Assembly (NCBI GenBank): GCA_902464635.1
Contig: CABQKC010000043.1
Coordinates: 1-8,593, forward strand
Direction: 5' to 3'
Source: an uncultured Caryophanales bacterium
GTDB lineage: Bacteria > Bacillota_I > Bacilli_A > RFN20 > CAG-826
Length of the DNA: 8,593 nucleotides
Part shown: positions 1-5,949 of the stretch, piece after piece
How positions within the stretch are numbered: the stretch's first letter is position 1
How the letters are laid out: the number at the start of each line of letters is the position of its first letter
The notes under the pieces: generated by a model
The model's input: only the letters and a program-made list of their open reading frames with translations
Databases searched by the model: none
What the model was told of the DNA's origin: nothing
Position numbers and translations under genes: made by a program

Positions 1-510
1 GCTATATCCTGCTACTAAATCTTTCGCAGTATTCAAACCTAGTTTATTAATCTTCTTTGGTAGCTTGTTTAGGCTATCCAAGGTATCGCAATAAGAGAAG
101 AATACCTTTGGATCACTATCATCGCTAGAAGAAGGAACATTATCGCATAAAGTGCATCTCTCGTTTTTATCAATAACTGAGTCTAGGGATGTCATCGGGA
201 GCAATCTTTTTTCATTTAATTGCTTTCCTATGGCTTTCATTATTTCCCTAGAAAGAATCAATTTGAAATAGCCATAGAACCTGCCGTTTCCTAATTCAAA
301 GCTATTTTCAGCCTGCAAATAAGAATGAAAGAAAACCTCATTGTAAGTCCAATCATCCAAGACATCAGTTAAATTAGGAACGACAGAATAAAGATATTTC
401 TTCCTATTCTTGAAATACCTTACAGTAAGGACGTCTCTAGCCAAGACAATCCCTAATCGATACATTAGCAAAAGCGACTCGTCAGAACAATTTTCATAGT
501 TACAGTACAT
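1..510 (-). CDS. Divergent sigma-70/SigH-like factor, 5' part only
   Basis: This open frame starts at an ATG (510) and runs off the left edge after 170 codons, so the C-terminus is missing. Residues about 11-95 follow the sigma-70 region 2 pattern: an opening 'DESLLLMYRLG', a basic RYFKNRKK patch, an acidic LDDW where region 2.2 normally has a QEG-type motif, then 'GRFYGYFKLILSREIMKAI', which matches the usual 'G.F..Y....I...I' helix. The last visible residues, with LPKKINKLGL and then AGYS, resemble the start of region 4. The linker is acidic and serine-rich with one CxxC (C119, C122). The SD is GAAGGG (518-523), 7 nt before the ATG. It is the last visible gene of the gph-to-rlmB run, 24 bp after rlmB, and SigH follows rlmB in many Firmicutes. 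By family it should direct RNA polymerase to a special promoter set, perhaps stress or competence genes. Identity is inferred from pattern and synteny; similarity is weak and the regulon is unknown. Confidence 0.6.
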   Translation of the reverse strand, partial: MYCNYENCSDESLLLMYRLGIVLARDVLTVRYFKNRKKYLYSVVPNLTDVLDDWTYNEVFFHSYLQAENSFELGNGRFYGYFKLILSREIMKAIGKQLNEKRLLPMTSLDSVIDKNERCTLCDNVPSSSDDSDPKVFFSYCDTLDSLNKLPKKINKLGLNTAKDLVAGYS

Positions 511-534
511 ATTTTTACCCTTCAAGGGCAAGAA

Positions 535-1251
535 TTACTTACGTGAATAGAAAATGTGTGAAAGAAGAATTCCAGTCGCAACAGAAGCGTTAAGAGAATT
601 TACATGACCTACCATGTCTATTTTGGCCACAAAATCTGATTTAGATAAAACTAGCCTAGAAATGCCAAACCCTTCAGAGCCAACAACTAGGCATATTGGG
701 CATTTATAGTCGATTTCATCAATGTTACTTTTGCCACTGCCATCGGCACTAACAACCCAGAAGCCATTTTCCTGCAGTTTTAAAATGGCTTTGGTCAAAT
801 TTGTAACAGTAGCAACCTTAACATAGCTAATCGCGCCAGTAGAGACTTTGGCTACTGTTGCATTTAGCGGGGCTTCGTTCCTGTTCTTAATGATGATTCC
901 ATCAACGCCAAAAGCATCAGCGGAACGTAAAATTGCCCCAAGATTATGTGGGTCTTCGATGCCATCAAGCATCAAAAGGAGAGGATAAGCGGAAGATTTT
1001 GAAGAAGCTATAATCTCCTCCAAAGTATAATTCCTAAAGTCCTTGCAGATCGCCACAAACCCCTGGTGAGAAGAGTTTTTGGCCATCCGAGTCAATTCGT
1101 CCTCTGAAGCGAATTCAACTGGAATAGAACAATTTCTCGCTACGGTGATAATAGGATCCCTACCATATTTAGGGTTGACCTTAATGCTCAAGGCATTTTT
1201 TGATTTCACCGCTTCACGAACGGTATTCTTACCATAAACTATTATACTCAT
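535..1251 (-). CDS. rlmB: RlmB/TrmH-family 2'-O-ribose RNA methyltransferase
   Basis: This 238-residue SpoU-class SPOUT methyltransferase has the usual length for RlmB, which uses SAM to methylate the ribose of G2251 (E. coli numbering) in the 23S rRNA peptidyl-transferase region. The N-terminal substrate-binding domain (about 5-70) opens with the family signature YGKNTVREAV. The three knot motifs are present: motif 1 at 95-120 (LDGIEDPHNLGAILRSADAF, including N103 and R109), motif 2 at 188-198 (VVGSEGFGIS) and motif 3 at 211-233 (SLNASVATGI), where the usual 'IPM' reads 'IDM'. The start is fixed by the N-terminal motif; the SD is weak (AAGAG, 7 nt upstream). It lies 23 bp after the mgtC-like gene and 24 bp before the sigma-like gene, probably on one transcript. 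Family assignment is firm. The exact target (23S G2251, another rRNA site or a tRNA) cannot be read from sequence alone. Confidence 0.9.
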   Translation of the reverse strand: MSIIVYGKNTVREAVKSKNALSIKVNPKYGRDPIITVARNCSIPVEFASEDELTRMAKNSSHQGFVAICKDFRNYTLEEIIASSKSSAYPLLLMLDGIEDPHNLGAILRSADAFGVDGIIIKNRNEAPLNATVAKVSTGAISYVKVATVTNLTKAILKLQENGFWVVSADGSGKSNIDEIDYKCPICLVVGSEGFGISRLVLSKSDFVAKIDMVGHVNSLNASVATGILLSHIFYSRK

Positions 1252-1274
1252 ATTTTTGCTCTTGGAAGTCCCAA

Positions 1275-2045
1275 TTAAAATTCTGACGAAACTTTTAATT
1301 CAAGTGGATGGATTGAAAGACGTAATTCATCAACAAAAGCCGTCACCGAACTATTTGATGAATGTGATAACCTAAGCGTGATTCTTAACGCACTATTTTC
1401 TTCATAAGTAACTAATTCACTTGCAGTATCGCGAAGATTCATCCCATATCTATTGCTAAGTAACAAGATGTCTTTCATAACTGGCCTATCGGAAGGGACG
1501 ACAATCGTAATGATCGGATTTTTCTTTGAGGCGAATATTTCTACTTTCCTTAATAAAACTAAGGAAGCAAGAGAAATAACTGTCGCCATTGTAGCAATTA
1601 CAAAAGAACCAGTCCCGCAAGCTAGCCCCACTGCCATCGATACCCATAAGGTAGTCGCAGTCGTTAAACCTTTTACGTTAATCCCGTTTTGGACAATCGT
1701 TCCTGCACCTAAAAAGCCAATCCCAGAAACTACCTGGGCCGCTAATCTAGCTGGGTCTCTTGAAATTGGAGTCGAGGAAGAACCAATATAGGCGTTATCC
1801 CAAGCCTGAAAGCCATAGATAGAAATAATCATGACTAGACAAGACCCAACTGCAACAAGCATATGTGTCCTAAGCCCTGCCGCATGTCCATAATATTCTC
1901 TTTCGAATCCGATTAGTCCAGACAATACCAAAGTTAGAGACAAAGAAACAAATATAAGAAGGAGATTACCTACAATTCCATTAGAAAAGTTCAAACCGAA
2001 ATCGGAATTAAACCATTCTACAATCATGTGGTCGACAGAATTCAT
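1275..2045 (-). CDS. MgtC/SapB-family inner-membrane protein
   Basis: The 256-residue protein has a hydrophobic N-terminal two thirds (membrane segments around 24-46, 60-80, 104-120 and 130-165) and a soluble C-terminal domain (about 175-256) of the ACT-like type found in longer MgtC homologues. Family motifs are clear: GFERE (46-50), AGLRTH (56-61), a DPAR acid/base pair (97-100), SGIGFLGAGTI (107-117) and GLTTATTLW (126-134). Relatives include Salmonella MgtC, which binds the F1Fo ATP synthase and helps survival in low Mg2+, and SapB/YhiD proteins of unknown role. Which applies here cannot be told. No magnesium transporter gene adjoins it and no Mg2+-sensing leader is visible. The start has a near-perfect SD overlapping the cysS stop, so its translation is probably coupled to cysS, an unusual setting for this family. 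Confidence 0.9.
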   Translation of the reverse strand: MNSVDHMIVEWFNSDFGLNFSNGIVGNLLLIFVSLSLTLVLSGLIGFEREYYGHAAGLRTHMLVAVGSCLVMIISIYGFQAWDNAYIGSSSTPISRDPARLAAQVVSGIGFLGAGTIVQNGINVKGLTTATTLWVSMAVGLACGTGSFVIATMATVISLASLVLLRKVEIFASKKNPIITIVVPSDRPVMKDILLLSNRYGMNLRDTASELVTYEENSALRITLRLSHSSNSSVTAFVDELRLSIHPLELKVSSEF

Positions 2046-2050
2046 CGCAA

Positions 2051-2060
2051 ACCCTCCTTA
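2051..2060 (-). promoter_or_regulatory. Strong SD of the mgtC-like gene overlapping the cysS stop
   Basis: On the minus strand the sequence reads TAAGGAGGGT, then 5 nt, then ATG. The cysS stop codon TAA supplies the first bases of an extended SD (AAGGAGGG), so ribosomes ending cysS stop on the initiation site of the next gene. The same stop-plus-SD fusion (TAAGGAG) joins hydB to hydA at 5946-5952. The SD supports the ATG at 2045 as the start. Confidence 0.8.
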
Positions 2061-3404
2061 AAAGATATTTTTTTCTATTAGAATGTTCCTCAAAGAGTCG
2101 CTTTTTGCAAAGTCTTTTTCCTTTTTGGCCTCTAAATATTGCTTATATATGGCCTTATCCTCTTCTTGGAGAATAGGATATTGTACCTTTATTCCAAGAA
2201 TAAACAAATAGTCTTCTAGTTTTCCAAACATATTTTTCATATCTATAAGGCTAGTAGATGGGTTTCTTAGCATCATATTTGCCTCTTTCAAGGAAGCATA
2301 AAGAATAGTAAGTGCATTAGGAGTATTTAAGTCATTGCACATTTCTTTATAGAAAGATTCATCTCCTTTTATTTTGATAGAAGATAAATCAATGTCAGCG
2401 AGCTGAAGCTTAATTGCTAATCCTTTTATGGTTTGGCTAATTTTAGCATAGGACTTAACTGCTTCTTCTATTGTTTCGTTTGTAAAAGACAATGGGGCCC
2501 TATAATGGGTATTCAAGACCATTAACCTAAAAGGCATGCCACCCCATTTGGCAATGACATCTTTTGCATTCAACACATTTCCAAGGGATTTGGACATCTT
2601 TTGGTTATCGATGTTAATAAATCCATTATGGATCCAATATCTAGCCAATCTATTGTTATTATGGGCCCTAGACTGGGCGATTTCGTTCTCGTGATGAGGG
2701 AATTTCAAATCAAATCCTCCACCATGGATATCAATAAACCCGTCTTGATTGGAGAAAATGGAATTAATCATGACGCAGCATTCAGTATGCCAACCAGGTC
2801 TACCTTCTCCAAATGGGGAATTCCACTTAATGCCCTCATCGGTTTTCTTCCATAAGGCAAAATCTAGTGGGGATTCCTTCTTGGAATTAACCTCAATTCT
2901 AGCCCCACTTATTAATGATTCGACTGTATTCCCGCTTAAATCCCCATAATTAGAAATGGAAGAGACACGGAAATATACATCCCCATCTGCTAAATAAGCA
3001 TGGTCGCTTTTAACTAAATCATTGACATAAGAAATGATTTTATCCATATATCCAGTTGGGGTTGGGGTGATATCAGGTTGAAGCGAATTGACTTCATCTA
3101 CATCTTTCCTGAATGCATTGATGACTTCGCTAGTAAGTTCTTGCTCAGTTATATTTAATTTCTTAGCCCTAGCAATAATCTTGTCATCGACATCGGTATA
3201 ATTCGAAACATAGGTAACCTTATATCCAAGGGCAATGAAAAGCCTTCTCCAGACATCAAATACTATCACGGGTCGCATATTTCCAATATGAGGCTCATCG
3301 TAGACAGTAGGTCCGCAGACATACATGGAGACTTCATTTTCCTTAATAGGAACAAATGTCTCTAATTTATTTCCATATGAATTGAATATCTTTACTTCTT
3401 CCAT
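2058..3404 (-). CDS. cysS: Cysteine--tRNA ligase
   Basis: This class I aminoacyl-tRNA synthetase charges tRNA-Cys with cysteine in the cytosol. With the start at the ATG at 3404 it has 448 residues. The HIGH motif is HIGN (39-42) and the KMSKS motif is intact (269-273). The zinc site that selects cysteine is present: C30, C209, H237 and E241 (the last two in the HHENE run). The helical-bundle signature NDLNTP (357-362) is also conserved. A frame beginning nine bases earlier at a TTG is possible, but that codon abuts the SD directly, whereas the ATG has normal spacing. The C-terminus stops at EKNIF and lacks the 'EDTxxGxxW' tail seen in E. coli and Bacillus CysRS, so it is slightly short; the stop is followed at once by the next gene's SD. 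It starts 2 nt after the gph stop, which implies coupling. Confidence 0.97.
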   Translation of the reverse strand: MEEVKIFNSYGNKLETFVPIKENEVSMYVCGPTVYDEPHIGNMRPVIVFDVWRRLFIALGYKVTYVSNYTDVDDKIIARAKKLNITEQELTSEVINAFRKDVDEVNSLQPDITPTPTGYMDKIISYVNDLVKSDHAYLADGDVYFRVSSISNYGDLSGNTVESLISGARIEVNSKKESPLDFALWKKTDEGIKWNSPFGEGRPGWHTECCVMINSIFSNQDGFIDIHGGGFDLKFPHHENEIAQSRAHNNNRLARYWIHNGFINIDNQKMSKSLGNVLNAKDVIAKWGGMPFRLMVLNTHYRAPLSFTNETIEEAVKSYAKISQTIKGLAIKLQLADIDLSSIKIKGDESFYKEMCNDLNTPNALTILYASLKEANMMLRNPSTSLIDMKNMFGKLEDYLFILGIKVQYPILQEEDKAIYKQYLEAKKEKDFAKSDSLRNILIEKNIF

Positions 3405-3406
3405 AA

Positions 3407-4075
3407 TTACCAACCTTCCTTACCCATGACATATTGGACTATTTGCTTTGGTTTATTAGCCACGAAATCGGCTTCTTCTAATAAACTTGGTTTATAATTC
3501 CCATAACCCCATGTAACTAATATCGATTTCAATTTGGCATTTCTAGCAGTCTCAATATCAACACTAGAATCGCCGATGAAAATCGTTTCTTCCTTTTCCA
3601 AGTCATACTTGTTAATTAAATAATTTACAATGCTAGGATCTGGCTTGACTGGGAAATTCCTGCCATTGCCTATTATATCCTTGAATAAAGTCTTTCCAAA
3701 ATGGGCTTTTACAATAATATTTGCAAGTTCGTCAGGCTTATTCGTGCAAACATAAAGGCTACATCCCCTCTCTTCTAGGAAATTAAGGCATTCTTTTAAT
3801 CCGTTGAAGGGTTTGCAATGTTCATTCTGCTTTTCTTTATATAAAGACAAATAGGCTGCCCTTAGTTGCTTAAAGGCAATTTCATCATCACCTTTATCCT
3901 TAAGGGCTCTTTTAACAAGCATATCGCTGCCATTGCCAATAAGAGTCCTAGATTCCTTTAATGAAAAAGAATAATCATAGCCACATTGTTGCAGAGCTAA
4001 GTTGATTGCTGCTCTAATGTCTACTAGAGTATCAAGGAGAGTGCCATCAAGGTCAAATATAAGGTTTTTGTACAT
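3407..4075 (-). CDS. gph: HAD-superfamily phosphatase, phosphoglycolate phosphatase-like
   Basis: The 222-residue protein has the normal length for the Gph/PpaX group of haloacid-dehalogenase hydrolases, which remove phosphate through an aspartyl-phosphate intermediate. All four motifs are visible: motif I DLDGT with nucleophile D8 and acid D10, motif II T111 in VCTNKP, motif III K144 in KPDP, and motif IV GDSSVD with D169 and D173. A helical cap (about 16-80) follows motif I, as in subfamily IA. Possible substrates include 2-phosphoglycolate, pyrophosphate and other small phosphate esters; sequence alone cannot choose. Motif I begins at residue 8, so the start cannot lie much further in. Yet the ATG has no SD and sits about ten bases after a terminator stem. 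Its expression is therefore puzzling: it needs read-through or a separate promoter near 4110. It leads the cysS cluster. Confidence 0.85.
   Translation of the reverse strand: MYKNLIFDLDGTLLDTLVDIRAAINLALQQCGYDYSFSLKESRTLIGNGSDMLVKRALKDKGDDEIAFKQLRAAYLSLYKEKQNEHCKPFNGLKECLNFLEERGCSLYVCTNKPDELANIIVKAHFGKTLFKDIIGNGRNFPVKPDPSIVNYLINKYDLEKEETIFIGDSSVDIETARNAKLKSILVTWGYGNYKPSLLEEADFVANKPKQIVQYVMGKEGW
3414..3420 (-). promoter_or_regulatory. SD that sets the cysS start, inside the gph 3' end
   Basis: AGGAAGG on the minus strand lies within the last codons of the gph-like gene. It is 9 nt from the ATG at 3404 but touches the in-frame TTG at 3413. This spacing argues for the ATG, giving an N-terminus of MEEVKIF, and for coupling of cysS translation to gph. 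Confidence 0.7.
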
Positions 4076-4108
4076 AAAATATAAAAGGGACTAGGTTTCC
4101 CTAGCCCT
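4076..4108 (-). terminator. Rho-independent terminator of the hyd operon
   Basis: In the direction of transcription the RNA reads AGGGCTAGG, loop GAAA, CCTAGTCCCT, then TTTTATATTTT. The stem has nine base pairs with one bulged base and a GNRA-type tetraloop, followed by a T-rich tract. It lies 22 bp after the hydA stop and should end the hydrogenase transcript. The T tract runs directly into the gph start codon (4075), leaving no room for an SD. Confidence 0.75.
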
Positions 4109-4109
4109 A

Positions 4110-4115
4110 ATTATA
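4110..4115 (-). promoter_or_regulatory. Possible -10 element for the gph-cysS cluster
   Basis: A perfect TATAAT on the minus strand lies between hydA and the terminator. Transcription from it would start inside the upstream arm of the terminator stem, so that transcript could not form the full hairpin and would escape termination. No convincing -35 box is found 15-18 bp upstream (the sequence there is A-rich), and there is no extended -10 TGn. A chance match in AT-rich DNA is quite possible. Confidence 0.25.
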
Positions 4116-4129
4116 ATATCTTTTTATGC

Positions 4130-5938
4130 TTATTTGTTTGGAAAACAATCTCTATTTGCATTGTAATGAGTATGAAGCAATTCTTCAGAGACCCCTCCGC
4201 AAGGAGAACCTAGGTATTCATCGTATAATTTAATGATATCTGGGTTATTATGGGATTGACGCAATTTCATGTTTTTATCAATTCCATATAGCAATGCAGC
4301 TCTTTTTTCCTTATAGGTAGAAAGGATATCGACGCTTTCCCTTGGGAGTAAATTTGGTTTGACAAATGGTTGTCCACCACCATTGATACATCCACCAGGG
4401 CAGCCCATGATTTCGATAAAGGCGTATTTGGATTTGCCTTCTCTAATTTCATCTAGTAATGGCTTAGCGTTTTTCATTCCAGAAGCAATCGCGACTTTAA
4501 GGGTAGTTCCAGCAATATCAACGCTAGCTTCCTTAACTCCTTCTAGTCCTCTAACTTCCTTGAAATCAATCTTTTCGTATTCTTTTCCAGTAAGAGTATG
4601 GTAAGCAGTACGCAAGGCAGCTTCCATAACCCCACCAGTAACACCAAATATGACACCAGCGCCAGAATAGGTTCCGATTAAGTCATTATCGAATTCTTCT
4701 TCCTCTAGTTCATCATAGACTAGGCCAGCTCTCTTAATAAGGATAGCTAGTTCCCTAGTAGTAAGTACGGCATCGACATCAGGCAATGAATTGACTGCGG
4801 CATTTTCTTTCCTTTGGGCCTCATATTTTTTAGCAGTGCAAGGCATGATAGAAACCACAAAGATATCCTCTGGCTTCAAGTTATGTCTAGAAGCGAAGTA
4901 ACTCTTTATGATTGCGCCTTCCATTTCATGAGGAGATTTACAGGTTGAGACATTTGGAATCAAATCCTTGTAATAATATTCCATATAGTTGATCCAACCT
5001 GGGGAACAAGATGTAATTTGAGGTAATGTCCCGCCTGTTTTGATTCTATTAAGGAGTTCTTGCGATTCTTCCATGATGGTCAAATCAGCGCCGAAATTGG
5101 TATCGAATACCCTATAGAAGCCAAGTCTATGAAGGGCAGCAACCATCTTGCCAGTTGCATTTTCTTCACCAATCTTATGGCCAAATTCTTCTGAAAGTGC
5201 AGCTCTTACTGCTGGAGCAGTCTGGACAATGACATATTTGCCTTGATGCATGGCCTGGTCGACTTTATCGATTTCCCTATGTTCGCTTAAAGCACCGGTT
5301 GGGCAAACTTCGATACATTGACCACATTGCATACATGGAACGTCTTTGAAGGAACGATTGCCAGCAGGAGAGACAATGGTAGAGAACCCTCTATTCTCGA
5401 AGCCAAGAATTCCAATACCTTGCGCTTCTTTGCATTTTTCAATACACCTGCCACAAAGGATACATTTGCTTGTATCCCTAACAATGCCAGGGGCGGCATC
5501 ATCATAGGTAGCCTTTGTTCTTTCTCCAAGGAATTGATTGCTTCTAGCACCTGTTAAAGATGCAACATGGAGCAATTCGCATTGTCCATTCTTGACACAG
5601 GTTTGGCAATCTTTGGAGTGGTTGGAGAGCAATAATTCAACCGAAGTCCGCCTAGCATCGATTGCCATTGGGGAAGAAATCTTGATAACAAATCCCTTTT
5701 CGGCTTGGCAATCAGTGACTGGGTAGACACAGGATGCGAATAATTTAGAGCCACGGCTAGAAGCAATTTCGACTAGGCAGACTCTACAAGAAGCAAGTGA
5801 ATTATGTCCCTTATTCCAATAGCAGAGAGTAGGAATGTTATATCCAACTTTCCTAGCAGCTTCTAAAACAGTGAGATTAGAAGGAACGGAATAGATTCTT
5901 CCTTCAATATTGATGTTTACATTACTAACTTTTTCCAT
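4130..5938 (-). CDS. hydA: [FeFe] hydrogenase catalytic subunit, HydA/HndD type
   Basis: The 602-residue protein makes or consumes H2 at an H-cluster. N-terminal relay: a [2Fe-2S] domain (C39, C51, C54, C70), a His-ligated [4Fe-4S] site (H107, C111, C114, C120), and two [4Fe-4S] sites (C159/162/165/169 and C202/205/208/212). The H-cluster domain has L1 at 309-315 (TSCSPGW), L2 at 365-373 (MPCTAKKYE) and L3 at 509-524 (C513, C517, then GGGQP). A small-subunit-like domain (about 540-595) is fused at the C-terminus. The length fits HndD; there is no extra C-terminal [2Fe-2S] domain. L1 has Ser where the textbook motif has its second Cys, and L3 reads MGC rather than MAC. The SD AAGGAG overlaps the hydB stop. 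As the third gene of hydCBA it should take electrons from the HydB flavoprotein. It is probably cytosolic: no signal peptide, and the motifs are group A. Confidence 0.96.
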   Translation of the reverse strand: MEKVSNVNINIEGRIYSVPSNLTVLEAARKVGYNIPTLCYWNKGHNSLASCRVCLVEIASSRGSKLFASCVYPVTDCQAEKGFVIKISSPMAIDARRTSVELLLSNHSKDCQTCVKNGQCELLHVASLTGARSNQFLGERTKATYDDAAPGIVRDTSKCILCGRCIEKCKEAQGIGILGFENRGFSTIVSPAGNRSFKDVPCMQCGQCIEVCPTGALSEHREIDKVDQAMHQGKYVIVQTAPAVRAALSEEFGHKIGEENATGKMVAALHRLGFYRVFDTNFGADLTIMEESQELLNRIKTGGTLPQITSCSPGWINYMEYYYKDLIPNVSTCKSPHEMEGAIIKSYFASRHNLKPEDIFVVSIMPCTAKKYEAQRKENAAVNSLPDVDAVLTTRELAILIKRAGLVYDELEEEEFDNDLIGTYSGAGVIFGVTGGVMEAALRTAYHTLTGKEYEKIDFKEVRGLEGVKEASVDIAGTTLKVAIASGMKNAKPLLDEIREGKSKYAFIEIMGCPGGCINGGGQPFVKPNLLPRESVDILSTYKEKRAALLYGIDKNMKLRQSHNNPDIIKLYDEYLGSPCGGVSEELLHTHYNANRDCFPNK

Positions 5939-5949
5939 CGTTCTACTCC

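Noticed and set aside
1453..1791. Open plus-strand frame of 112 codons inside the mgtC-like gene
   Set aside because: It lies fully antisense to a gene with clear family motifs, has no SD or recognisable domain, and looks like a shadow frame.
3405..3413. TTG start giving a CysRS three residues longer
   Set aside because: The TTG touches the AGGAAGG SD with no spacer, while the ATG at 3404 has 9 nt spacing.
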